Positions 9,056-17,061 of a stretch of 64,000 nt of DNA are shown one piece after another. Both the position numbers and the translations under genes were made by a program. Positions within the stretch are counted from its first letter, which is position 1. Each line of letters starts with the position of its first letter. Below the pieces are notes generated by a model. The model was not told the DNA's origin. It did not search any database and was given only the letters and a program-made list of their open reading frames with translations. The stretch is from Microbacterium sp. A20 (GTDB lineage: Bacteria > Actinomycetota > Actinomycetes > Actinomycetales > Microbacteriaceae). The DNA is taken from assembly GCF_004794515.1 (NCBI RefSeq), contig NZ_SSDF01000074.1, positions 1-64,000 of the forward strand. The letters run 5' to 3'.

Positions 9056-9946
9056 TCAGTCCTCGCGCGCATCCAGCGCTGCGTTCATCCGCGCGGTCAG
9101 GTCATGGTCGATGACCCGCTCCACGCCGTCGAGCTGCGCCACCGGCACCGCACCGCGCGTGCTGGAGCACAGCCACAGCGCATCCGCCCGATCCAGATCG
9201 TCGCGCATGAGCACCCCGATCCTCGTCGGGACGCCGGTGATTCCCGAGAATGCGTCGGCCTGGGTCGTTCCGGGGAGGACGCCGAGCTCGGCGGGTGGTG
9301 TGACGAGCTCGCCGTCGATCCGGGCGATCAACGTCGAGCGGGGTCCTTCGAGCACGAAGCCGTCTCCGCTCACGAAGATCACGTCATCGGCGCCGCGACG
9401 GGCCGCCTCCCGGAGAGCGGCCTGATTCACTGCGTAGGCGAGCGACTTCGCTCCCTGCAGCAGCCAGGGGGCGGTCTGCATCACATCGTGCCGGTAGCCG
9501 CGATCCAGCACGACGGCGCGGACGCCGCGGGCACGGACGCCGGAGGGGTCGCTGCCGGCGAACCCGAGCACCCATCCGGTCGGCCCTGCCGGGTCGAATT
9601 CATCGCCCCGGGTCATGACGAACTTGATGGAGGCGATCTCCCCCTCTTCCAGCGCTCCGGGAAGGGACACCTCCGCGGCCGCCCGGAGCACCGCGGCTCG
9701 CCACAGGTCGCGTCGGGGCGCGGGCAGCTCCATCAACGCCGCCGAACGTTCGAGGCGCGTCAGATGGGCCTCGAGCGCCTGCGGCCTGCCGCCGCGGACC
9801 ACGGCGGTCTCGAACACGCCGTCGCCGCGATTGACGCCGAGGTCGGTCGCCCTGACGATCGGCTCACGCGGGTCGATCGGGTGGATGCTCTCCTCGACGG
9901 CGGACGTGCCCGACAGGTCGAGGCGATACAGCAGCAGCGCACGCAT
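9056..9946 (-). CDS. Class IV PLP aminotransferase / aminodeoxychorismate lyase-family enzyme
   Basis: The 296-residue protein has fold-type IV features: GDGVFET at residues 41-47, HLTRLERS near 61-68, the PLP-binding lysine Lys167 in QGAKSLAYAVN, and the phosphate-binding EGPRST segment near residue 200. This family contains D-amino-acid and branched-chain aminotransferases and 4-amino-4-deoxychorismate lyase, and sequence alone does not separate them well. No folate gene is nearby, while the enzymes on both sides handle peptides and D- or N-acyl-amino acids. A D-amino-acid aminotransferase role is therefore plausible but inferred. GGAGAGG lies 6 bases before the chosen ATG. Confidence 0.8.
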   Translation of the reverse strand: MRALLLYRLDLSGTSAVEESIHPIDPREPIVRATDLGVNRGDGVFETAVVRGGRPQALEAHLTRLERSAALMELPAPRRDLWRAAVLRAAAEVSLPGALEEGEIASIKFVMTRGDEFDPAGPTGWVLGFAGSDPSGVRARGVRAVVLDRGYRHDVMQTAPWLLQGAKSLAYAVNQAALREAARRGADDVIFVSGDGFVLEGPRSTLIARIDGELVTPPAELGVLPGTTQADAFSGITGVPTRIGVLMRDDLDRADALWLCSSTRGAVPVAQLDGVERVIDHDLTARMNAALDARED

Positions 9947-9971
9947 GATGGTCCTCTCCGGAACGGCCGTC

Positions 9972-11120
9972 TCACCCGTGCGTGAGCGCGGGGTCACGCA
10001 CGGCGGAGTCGGAGGAATCCCAGGTGCGGATAGCGGCCCGCTCGATCCGCTCCACGAGGACGTCGTGGCCGATGCCCGCTCCGCGAGAAACCTGCACCCG
10101 GCCCTCGACCGCGGTGACGGGTGGGGCGATGATGTCGTCGACGTAGTACTTGTCGGAGCCGGAGACATCCGACGGGAGCAGGAACCCGGGCAGTGCCGAG
10201 ATCGCGACGTTCGCGGCTCGACCGATCCCGAACTCGTGCATGCCCCCGCACCAGACGGGGATGCCGGCGTCGACGGCGAGGTCGTGCGCCGCCTTCGCGA
10301 CGGTGAGTCCCCCCATCCGCGACACCTTGATGTTGAGGATGCGCGCGGCGGAGAGCCTGATCATCGTGCGCAGATCGCCGAGCCCGACGACGGACTCGTC
10401 CAGACACACCGCCGTCCCGATGCGCGCCTGGAGCGTCGCGTGCGCCACCATCTCCCGCGGGGCGAACGGCTGCTCGATCATCGTCAGCCCCAGTGCGTCG
10501 AGCTGGGTGAACACGGCGGCGGAGTCATCGTCGTCGGGATACGCGCCGTTCGCGTCGACGTGGAGGTCGAGGTCGGGGTGTGCGTCGCGCACCGCTCGCA
10601 CCGGCTCCACGTCCCACCCGGGGGCGATCTTGAGCTTCACGCGCGGATATCCCGCGGCGCGCTGCAGCTCCACCTGGCCCAGGAGCTCGTCGATCGATGG
10701 TTCGATGCCGAGCGAGACTCCCGCCACGACCTCGTCGCGGGTGCCGCCCAGCGCCGCCGCGAGGGCGATCCCCCGGCGGCGGGCGAAGAGGTCCCACACC
10801 GCGCCGGAGAAGCCGGCCCTGGCGAACTCATTGCCGCGCACCCGCGCCCACGTCGTCTCCAGGTCGGCAGGCTCCTCGCCCTCTGCGCCGACCAGGGCCG
10901 GCACGAGGTAGCGGGTGGCGATCTCCCATGCGGTCGTGGTCGTCTCCGCGCCGAAGTACGGGTCGCTGGGCGCGGCGATCTCTCCCCAGCCGCGGCGGCC
11001 TTCCTCGTCGGTGGCCTCGACGAGGATGTGCTCGATGCCCGACTTGCGATGCGAGCTGGTCTCGAAGCTGTGCCGCAGTTCCTGACGAAGCGCGAACAGC
11101 CGGATGCGGGTGATCCTCAC
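9972..11120 (-). CDS. N-succinylamino-acid racemase / OSBS-type enolase superfamily enzyme
   Basis: The 382-residue protein carries the full catalytic set of the OSBS/N-succinylamino-acid-racemase group: KLK with Lys162 and Lys164, metal ligands Asp189, Glu216 and Asp241, and Lys265 in NIKVSRMGG. The segment VWCGGMHEFGIGRAANVA is characteristic of this subgroup. Members may make o-succinylbenzoate for menaquinone, racemise N-succinyl-amino acids, or both. No menaquinone genes are nearby, while a GNAT acyltransferase (11803-12582) and an M20 hydrolase (12676-13824) are. Racemisation of N-acyl D-amino acids is therefore the likelier job. The GTG start overlaps the SIS-gene stop. Confidence 0.85.
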   Translation of the reverse strand: MRITRIRLFALRQELRHSFETSSHRKSGIEHILVEATDEEGRRGWGEIAAPSDPYFGAETTTTAWEIATRYLVPALVGAEGEEPADLETTWARVRGNEFARAGFSGAVWDLFARRRGIALAAALGGTRDEVVAGVSLGIEPSIDELLGQVELQRAAGYPRVKLKIAPGWDVEPVRAVRDAHPDLDLHVDANGAYPDDDDSAAVFTQLDALGLTMIEQPFAPREMVAHATLQARIGTAVCLDESVVGLGDLRTMIRLSAARILNIKVSRMGGLTVAKAAHDLAVDAGIPVWCGGMHEFGIGRAANVAISALPGFLLPSDVSGSDKYYVDDIIAPPVTAVEGRVQVSRGAGIGHDVLVERIERAAIRTWDSSDSAVRDPALTHG

Positions 11121-11806
11121 GTCGCCGCCTCGCCGTCGACCTCGGGCCGCGAGGGATCCGAGCTGTAGAGCCCCAGTCGCGCGACGAGCCGATCGCGCTC
11201 GGCCAGGCGGCGGCGGGCTCCCTTCGCGCTCGCCGTCGTCAGCGCACTCAGCAGGTGGCAGACGGCCGCGACCGGCGTCGGCGAGTCCGCATAGGACGCC
11301 GACCCCGTGCGCACGCGGATGAGTGACGTCGCGAGCGGGGCCAGCGGGGCGTCCTCGCTGTCGGTGATCACCACGAGCTGCCCGCCCGCCTCCCGGAACA
11401 GCTGCCCGAGCCGCACGGTCTCCTCCCGGTAGCGCCGGAGGGAGAAGGCGATGAGCACGTCCGAGGCCCGCACATCCGTCAGCACGGTCAGCGGCTGCAG
11501 CGCGTGCCCGTCGACGAGGAAGACGTTGGACAGCGTCGCGGACAGGTCGGCGTTGAGCAGCTGCGCGTAGGCCGCCGCCTTTCCCTCACCCGCGACATAG
11601 CGTCGTCGCGCGCCCAGCAGCAGCGCCGCGGCCTGCGGCACCTGGGCCGAGGTGCTCAGCTCCTCGAAGGTGAGCGCGAGCGTGCGCAGCTCGGTCTCGA
11701 TGATGCGCGCCTGGATGCTCTCGGCGGAGAGATTCGTCCGGATGCGCTCGCCGAAGCGGTCTCGCGGCGAGACGAGCTCGCGATCCTCATGCTGCTGGTC
11801 GCTCAT
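11117..11806 (-). CDS. SIS-domain protein, MurR/RpiR-like but without a helix-turn-helix domain
   Basis: The 229-residue protein matches the sugar isomerase (SIS) half of RpiR/MurR regulators: VAGEGKAAAYAQLLNADLS, then SDVLIAFSLRRYREETVRLGQLFREAGGQLVVITDS, the phosphosugar-binding layout. The usual N-terminal DNA-binding domain of about 75 residues is missing; only some 45 residues precede the SIS region. It may sense or bind a sugar ligand without binding DNA itself. MurR-type SIS domains recognise N-acetylmuramate 6-phosphate, which is suggestive beside an L,D-carboxypeptidase, but the ligand here is unknown. It is joined by 4-base overlaps to genes on both sides. Confidence 0.7.
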   Translation of the reverse strand: MSDQQHEDRELVSPRDRFGERIRTNLSAESIQARIIETELRTLALTFEELSTSAQVPQAAALLLGARRRYVAGEGKAAAYAQLLNADLSATLSNVFLVDGHALQPLTVLTDVRASDVLIAFSLRRYREETVRLGQLFREAGGQLVVITDSEDAPLAPLATSLIRVRTGSASYADSPTPVAAVCHLLSALTTASAKGARRRLAERDRLVARLGLYSSDPSRPEVDGEAAT

Positions 11807-12582
11807 GCGATGGCCTCCCCTGATGTCGCGCGGTAGACCGCGGTGTGCTCGTCGACGCGGGAGGCAGCGACGAGGACGTCGCCGCGTCGGAACACCTCCG
11901 TCATCGCACTCTCCAGCTGCCGCCGCAGCGCCGAGCGTTCGCCGGGAGAGAGCTCGTCCGCACGAGCGGGGATCGCGATCCAGTCGACGTCGTCAGCGTG
12001 CACCACGCGTCCCCAGTCCTCCCTGGTCAGCGTCACAGGAGCACCCGATCGCGGTGCCCGGGGCGCATCCCGGGTCAGGTCCCAGGAGACCACGAGCCGG
12101 TCGGTGTCCGGTCGGGCGTAGTAGTCGCGTTCGAACGCGATGCCGACCGCGCCGAGGGAGCTGAGGTTGAAGTGCGCGTTCCGCGCCAACAGCGGATCGA
12201 AGGTCCAGCGCATGGACTGCTGCCCCCACCGGAGCGCGACGTCGCGTTGGGCGAGCTTGAGCGCCTGACCGACCCCGCGGCCCTGCTGCGAGGCGTCGAC
12301 CGCGGCCGCCTGCGAGTAGTGGAAGTGGGTCCCGCTCGCATCGCAGCCCGCGAAGCCGTACGCGAACCCGATGAGCCCGCCGTCGTCTGCGAAGGCCCCC
12401 ACCGCGGATCCTCCGTTGCGGGCGAGCGCGGTGAGCAGATTGGCGTTGAGCGCGTACTCCTGCTCGGTGTACGCGAAGACACGTGCATAGAGTGCCGCCG
12501 CCTCACGGAACTCGGAGTACTGGGTCAGTTCGCGGCAGTCGTAACCGACGCCCGCGTCGGCGGCCACCGAAGAGTGAGGCAC
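11803..12582 (-). CDS. GNAT-family N-acyltransferase (possible amino-acid N-succinyltransferase)
   Basis: This 259-residue protein has GNAT features: an acyl-CoA-binding block DASQQGRGVGQALKLAQRD near residues 95-113, then the distinctive FDPLLARNAHFNLSSLGAVG, known from a predicted acetyltransferase family (COG3375-like). Enzymes of this type are found beside N-succinylamino-acid racemases, where the Geobacillus pathway uses a GNAT enzyme to succinylate D-amino acids. That pathway role is inferred from the neighbouring racemase and M20 genes. It is the first gene of the minus-strand arm. The GTG start has AGGAAA 7 bases upstream and a good promoter at 12625-12653. Confidence 0.78.
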   Translation of the reverse strand: MPHSSVAADAGVGYDCRELTQYSEFREAAALYARVFAYTEQEYALNANLLTALARNGGSAVGAFADDGGLIGFAYGFAGCDASGTHFHYSQAAAVDASQQGRGVGQALKLAQRDVALRWGQQSMRWTFDPLLARNAHFNLSSLGAVGIAFERDYYARPDTDRLVVSWDLTRDAPRAPRSGAPVTLTREDWGRVVHADDVDWIAIPARADELSPGERSALRRQLESAMTEVFRRGDVLVAASRVDEHTAVYRATSGEAIA

Positions 12583-12624
12583 GATACGTTTCCTAAGATC
12601 GAACGAGTGATGCGACTGGGAGCG

Positions 12625-12653
12625 ATGTTATCGGCGGGTTGCACGTCAATCAA
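12625..12653 (-). promoter_or_regulatory. Candidate promoter of the minus-strand peptide operon
   Basis: On the minus strand TTGATT is followed after exactly 17 bases by TAACAT. Transcription would begin near 12618 and leave a leader of about 36 bases, carrying a ribosome-binding site before the GTG at 12582. It is interleaved with the opposite promoter at 12639-12667. Confidence 0.5.
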
Positions 12654-12667
12654 GAGGCAGATACGGT
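12639..12667 (+). promoter_or_regulatory. Candidate leaderless promoter of the plus-strand arm
   Basis: TTGCAC (12639-12644), 17 bases, then TACGGT (12662-12667). The GTG at 12676 follows the -10 element by 8 bases, so transcript and coding region would start together. Its -35 lies inside the opposite promoter, so the two polymerases cannot bind at once. Confidence 0.45.
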
Positions 12668-12675
12668 TCGTAACT

Positions 12676-13824
12676 GTGACCACTTTCCCGGCAGCTCCCG
12701 GAGCGGACCACCCTTCAGACGACATCATCGCACTCGTGCGTGAACTTGTGACGCGAGAGTCGCCCACCCGAGATGTCGAGGCGAGCCGCACCATCGCCGA
12801 TCTTCTCACCGGATGGTTCGAGGGCGTCGGCGGGGCGGTCCGTCAGGAGCCGACCACCGCGGGAACGGATCTCGTCATCGATGTCCCCGGCGCCGGCGAT
12901 CCGTACCTCCTGATCGGTCACACCGACACCGTGTGGCCGGAGGGCACCCTCGACGGCGTGCTGCCCTGGTCTGAGCAGGGCGACGTCGTGCGCGGGCCCG
13001 GCTCCTACGACATGAAGGCCGGAATCGTGGTCATGCTCGAGGCCTTGCGACGACTCCAGCCGCTCCCGCGCGAACGCCGCCGGGCCGTGCGCATCGTCCT
13101 GGTTGCCGACGAAGAGGTCGGCTCGCCCGAGTCCGGCCCCCTGCTCGCCGAACGCGCACGCGGAGCCGTCGCCGCCATCGGATTCGAGTCGCCGCATCCG
13201 GACGGCGCGCTCAAGGTCGGCAGGCGCGGGAGCGCACGGGTCAGGATCGCGGTCACCGGGCGCGCCGCACACGCCGCCCTCGACCCCGAGCACGGCATCT
13301 CCGCTGTGGACGAGCTCGTCGATCAGTTGCTGCGCGTGCGGGAGATCGTCGCGGATCCCGCCCTGCCGGGACCGGTGCTCTGCAATGTCGGGACGATCTC
13401 CGGTGGTGCCCGCGCCAACGTCATCCCCGCGCAGGCGCAGGCGGAGATCGGTCTCCGCTTCACCGATCCGGTCACCGAGGAGCGCGTGATGCGGGCACTC
13501 ACGTCGCTTGCGCCCGTCCGCGCCGGTGCGGAGATCGTCGTCGAGACCCTGAGCGCCCGCCCTGCCTGGGCTGCCTCCGCGCAGGACGCCGCGCTGGTGG
13601 CGACCATCGAACGGTCCGCCGCCGGCATCGGACAGCACGTCGAGGCACGTCCGGCGGCCGGCGCGGGCGACACCAATCTTCTCGGCGCCCTCGGGCTGCC
13701 CACGGTCGACGGATTCGGACCCCGCGGGGGCGGCGCGCATGCGGAGGACGAGCACTTCCTGCGCTCCTCCCTCGGCGAGCGCGTCGAACTCCTGCGTGCC
13801 GTGCTCACCCTTGCCGCGGAGTGA
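12676..13824 (+). CDS. M20-family amidohydrolase/peptidase (possible N-succinyl-amino-acid desuccinylase)
   Basis: The 382-residue protein is an M20 zinc enzyme: GHTDTVW (His82, Asp84), bridging Asp112 in YDMKAG, the Glu146-Glu147 pair in DEEVGS, a lid domain starting near GRRGSARV, and a last ligand His in GGAHAEDEHF. The group includes carboxypeptidase G2, ArgE and succinyl-diaminopimelate desuccinylase. Next to a racemase of N-succinyl-amino acids and a GNAT enzyme, a stereospecific N-deacylase is the most coherent role, though a plain dipeptidase is possible. GTG 12676 is preferred as a leaderless start. ATG codons at 12610 and 12625 are in frame but lack a ribosome-binding site. Confidence 0.85.
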   Translation: MTTFPAAPGADHPSDDIIALVRELVTRESPTRDVEASRTIADLLTGWFEGVGGAVRQEPTTAGTDLVIDVPGAGDPYLLIGHTDTVWPEGTLDGVLPWSEQGDVVRGPGSYDMKAGIVVMLEALRRLQPLPRERRRAVRIVLVADEEVGSPESGPLLAERARGAVAAIGFESPHPDGALKVGRRGSARVRIAVTGRAAHAALDPEHGISAVDELVDQLLRVREIVADPALPGPVLCNVGTISGGARANVIPAQAQAEIGLRFTDPVTEERVMRALTSLAPVRAGAEIVVETLSARPAWAASAQDAALVATIERSAAGIGQHVEARPAAGAGDTNLLGALGLPTVDGFGPRGGGAHAEDEHFLRSSLGERVELLRAVLTLAAE

Positions 13825-14026
13825 GGATACGATTCCCGTTTGCGCCTTGATCACGCTGATCCCAGGGATACGTTCCGGATCTCGGGACGGAAATACTGCA
13901 TAGCTGAGCCCCCTTCGTGTGGGGCGCATCCTTGCATCCGCATGTTTCCGCGCTGTTACACCCGGAGAGCAACCTGTGCCCAGATGCCGACTTGCGAAAA
14001 ATCTTCGACGATACGCAACGAATCCC

Positions 14027-14055
14027 TTGACCCCGGGGCAGACTTCCGCTTGCAT
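14027..14055 (+). promoter_or_regulatory. Candidate promoter of the second peptide importer
   Basis: TTGACC at 14027-14032 is separated by 17 bases from TTGCAT at 14050-14055. The -35 is close to consensus and the -10 is weak. It would give a leader of about 50 bases with GAAGGGA before the ATG at 14114. The rest of the 289-base gap (13825-14113) shows no gene and no strong terminator. Confidence 0.35.
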
Positions 14056-14113
14056 GGTCTCCACCGACCCGGCTTCATCGTGGATCCGGGCGGCGCCCGA
14101 AGGGACTTCTTCT

Positions 14114-15946
14114 ATGCGTCTTGCCCCCCGCTCCAGAACAGCACGAAGTCTGACCGCCGCTGCGATCGCCTCCGCGCTGCTCATCGCTGCTCCCGCCGGT
14201 GCCGCTCAGGCGCAGTCGGTGAGTGCCGCGACCGAATCCCCCGCCTCGGACACCACGCTGCGCATCGCGACGTCCGGCTTCGTCGACACGTTCAACCCGT
14301 TCATCTCGATCTACCTGACGCCGACGAACATCATCCGCTACGTGTACGAGTCCCTCGTGCAGAACGACGCCGAGGACGGTTCCCCCACCAAGGGCCTCGC
14401 CGACTCCTGGGAAGCCACCGACGGCGGTCAGACCTGGACCTTCACCCTCCAGGACGACCTGAAGTGGTCGGACGGCGAGCCCATCACCTCGGCCGACGTG
14501 AAGTACACCTACGACCAGATGATGACCGTGCCGGCGCTGGCGACGGCGAACGGCAACCTCGTCTCCAACTTCGACTCGGTCGAGACCCCCGACGACAAGA
14601 CCGTCGTGATCTCCCTCAAGACGCCGCAGGCACCCAACCCCGGTTCCGAGATCCCGATCGTCCCGCAGCACATCTGGGAGGCGGTCGACGACCCCACCAC
14701 GTTCGCGAACGACTCCGAGGTGGTCGGCTCCGGCCCCTTCGTCCTGGACAGCTACTCGGCCAACCAGTCGATCGTGCTCAAGGCCAACAAGAACTTCTGG
14801 CGTGGCGCCCCCAAGATCGACGCGATCCAGTACGTGTACTACACGAACTCGGATGCCCAGGTGCAGGCACTGAAGGCGGGTGACGTCGACCTCGTCTCGG
14901 GTCTCACCCCGACGCAGTTCGAGGCGCTCGACGGCGTCGAGGGCGTCACCACCCATTCCGGGATCGGCCGCCGCTATCACTCGATCAGCATCAACCTGGG
15001 CCAGCAGACCCGCGAGAACGTGCCCTACGGCACCGGTAACGCGGCGCTGAAGGATATCGAGGTCCGCCAGGCGATCCGCCTCGGCACCGACACGGAGACG
15101 CTGCTCGACAAGGTGCTCTCCGGCGAGGGCGTGCAGGCCACCAGCTTCATCCCCGCGTCCTTCCCGAAGTGGCACCTCGCAGACGACGACGAGGTGATCG
15201 TCGGGTTCGACCCGGAGGCGGCGAAGGCGAAGCTCGACGACGCAGGCTGGGCGCCCGCTGCCGATGGCATCAGGGAGAAGGACGGACAGCGTCTGAGCCT
15301 GCGCCTGCTGACGGACGCCGACGACTCGAACGAGCAGTCCATCGCCGAGTTCTTCGTCCCGTGGATGAAGGACATCGGGATCGAGATCGCCGTCGAGTCG
15401 ACCGACTCGGACACCATCAGCGCGAAGGCCACGTCGGGCGACTACGACCTGTACTTCAGCGGATGGTCCGTCAACCCCGACCCCGACTACCAGCTCGGCA
15501 TCAACACCTGCATGAACCTGCCCACGGCGACCGACGGCACCGGCGGCACCACGCAGGACGGCTACTGCAACCCCGAGTTCGACGAGCTGTACGCCCAGCA
15601 GCGCTCGGAGACCGACGAGGAGAAGCGCCAGGAGATCGTGCACGACATGCTGGCGCTGAACTACACCGACACGGCACAGGTCGCCACCTGGTACGCCAAC
15701 TCGCTCGAGGCCTACCGCTCCGACCGCTTCACCGGCTTCACGCTGCAGCCCAAGGACGGCGGCATCATCGCGAACCAGGCCGGCTACTGGGGCTACCTCA
15801 CGGTGGAGCCCGTCGAGGGCGCGACCGCCAGCGGCACCGGCACGAACACCGGACTCATCATCGGAGGCATCGTGGTGGGAGTGGTCCTCATCGGAGGACT
15901 CGTCTTCTTCCTGATCCGTCGTCGCAACATCGCCGACGTCGAATGA
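14114..15946 (+). CDS. Peptide-binding protein (SBP family 5) with C-terminal membrane anchor
   Basis: The 610-residue protein has a Sec-type signal peptide (charged start, hydrophobic core, probable cleavage after AQA near residue 34) with no lipobox cysteine. The body is a family 5 solute-binding protein: DSWEATDGGQTWTFTLQDDL near residue 90, then VGSGPFVLDSY. The C-terminus has a hydrophobic span (TGLIIGGIVVGVVLIGGLVF) followed by RRRN, so the protein is held to the membrane from its C-terminal end. AAGGGA lies 9 bases before the ATG. It leads a permease-permease-ATPase set and is separated from the first permease by a strong hairpin. Confidence 0.92.
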   Translation: MRLAPRSRTARSLTAAAIASALLIAAPAGAAQAQSVSAATESPASDTTLRIATSGFVDTFNPFISIYLTPTNIIRYVYESLVQNDAEDGSPTKGLADSWEATDGGQTWTFTLQDDLKWSDGEPITSADVKYTYDQMMTVPALATANGNLVSNFDSVETPDDKTVVISLKTPQAPNPGSEIPIVPQHIWEAVDDPTTFANDSEVVGSGPFVLDSYSANQSIVLKANKNFWRGAPKIDAIQYVYYTNSDAQVQALKAGDVDLVSGLTPTQFEALDGVEGVTTHSGIGRRYHSISINLGQQTRENVPYGTGNAALKDIEVRQAIRLGTDTETLLDKVLSGEGVQATSFIPASFPKWHLADDDEVIVGFDPEAAKAKLDDAGWAPAADGIREKDGQRLSLRLLTDADDSNEQSIAEFFVPWMKDIGIEIAVESTDSDTISAKATSGDYDLYFSGWSVNPDPDYQLGINTCMNLPTATDGTGGTTQDGYCNPEFDELYAQQRSETDEEKRQEIVHDMLALNYTDTAQVATWYANSLEAYRSDRFTGFTLQPKDGGIIANQAGYWGYLTVEPVEGATASGTGTNTGLIIGGIVVGVVLIGGLVFFLIRRRNIADVE

Positions 15947-15953
15947 GTCCAGC

Positions 15954-15994
15954 GAGACGCCGCGGGCGGCGGACATCCGTCCCCGCGGCGTCTC
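15954..15994 (+). terminator. Intercistronic hairpin after the binding-protein gene
   Basis: GAGACGCCGCGGG at 15954-15966 pairs perfectly with 15982-15994 (13 bp stem, 15-base loop), with no T-tract. It lies between binding-protein and permease genes of one operon. It probably acts as a partial terminator or an mRNA 3' stabiliser that keeps the binding protein in excess. Confidence 0.55.
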
Positions 15995-16017
15995 CCGGTC
16001 CGCTGTAAGGAGACTTC

Positions 16018-17061
16018 ATGTCGAACGCGGTTCCCCCATCCACATCCGCCATCGCCACCAGCGCCGCAGCCGAGGAGCAGCCGAGAGGCCTCGGTGGCCT
16101 CCGCTACTTCCTGGTCAAGCTCGGCGGCGCGGCCATCAGCATGGCGATGGTCATCCTCCTCGGATTCTTCGCCTTCAAGATCCTGCCGGGCGACCCGGTC
16201 GCATCGATCGCGCGCGAGCGCGGCATGAGTGCCGAGCAGGTGGCGCAGCTGCGCGAGCAGCTCGGGCTGAACAAGCCCCTGTGGCAGCAGTTCTTCGACT
16301 ACCTCGGCAACGTCTTCACCCTGAACTTCGGGACGAGCTACGTCTACCGCACCTCGGTCTCCGAACTCATCGGCATGTACTTCTGGAACACGATCCTCCT
16401 CACCGGCACCGCGGCGATCATCGCCATCGCCCTCGGCCTGTGGCTCGGCCAGAAGGCCGCGTGGAAGCACGGCTCCACCTTCGACCGCATCGTCTCCGGC
16501 ACCTCGCTGGTGTTCTGGTCGGTCCCGACGTTCTGGCTCGCCCTGCTGCTGCTGATGATCTTCGGCGGCACGCTGCACTGGTTCCCCACCGGCGGGATGG
16601 TCTCCCCCAACCCGCCCACCGATCCCGTCGGCGCCGTCCTCGACGTGATCTCGCACATGGTCCTGCCGGTGATCACGATGGTCGCCGTCGTCTATGCGCA
16701 GTACCTGATGGTGATGCGCAGCTCGCTCCTGGAGGAGATGGGCGCCGACTACCTCACGACTGCGCGCGCGAAGGGGCTGCGGGAAGACCTCGTGCGTCGC
16801 CGCCATGCCGTCCCCAACGCCCTGCTCCCGACCGTCACGCTCGTCTTCATGCATATCGGCGGGCTGATCGCCGGGGCGGTGACGGTGGAGACCGTGTTCT
16901 CGTGGCCCGGTCTGGGCAAGCTCACCTTCGAGGCCATCTCCGGTCCCGACCTCCCGCTCCTGCAGGGCACCTTCGTGGTGTTCTCCACGATCATCATCGT
17001 GATGAACCTCGTCGCGGACCTCATCTACCGTCAGCTCGACCCGAGGGTGAGGCGCGCATGA
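16018..17061 (+). CDS. Oligopeptide ABC transporter permease (DppB type)
   Basis: The 347-residue permease begins with a soluble tail of about 35 residues, then a membrane span ending in FKILPGDPVASIARERG, the DppB signature. LREQLGLNKPLWQQFFDYL follows in the outer loop. The EAA loop reads LTTARAKGLREDLVRRRHAVPNALLP, and the protein ends YRQLDPRVRRA. AAGGAG lies 6 bases before the ATG. The stop overlaps the start of the next permease by ATGA. Its partner genes indicate peptide import. Confidence 0.93.
   Translation: MSNAVPPSTSAIATSAAAEEQPRGLGGLRYFLVKLGGAAISMAMVILLGFFAFKILPGDPVASIARERGMSAEQVAQLREQLGLNKPLWQQFFDYLGNVFTLNFGTSYVYRTSVSELIGMYFWNTILLTGTAAIIAIALGLWLGQKAAWKHGSTFDRIVSGTSLVFWSVPTFWLALLLLMIFGGTLHWFPTGGMVSPNPPTDPVGAVLDVISHMVLPVITMVAVVYAQYLMVMRSSLLEEMGADYLTTARAKGLREDLVRRRHAVPNALLPTVTLVFMHIGGLIAGAVTVETVFSWPGLGKLTFEAISGPDLPLLQGTFVVFSTIIIVMNLVADLIYRQLDPRVRRA

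Noticed and set aside
14075..15976. Open frame antisense to the second peptide-binding protein
   Set aside because: It is an antisense shadow of a clear SBP gene and has no recognisable domain.
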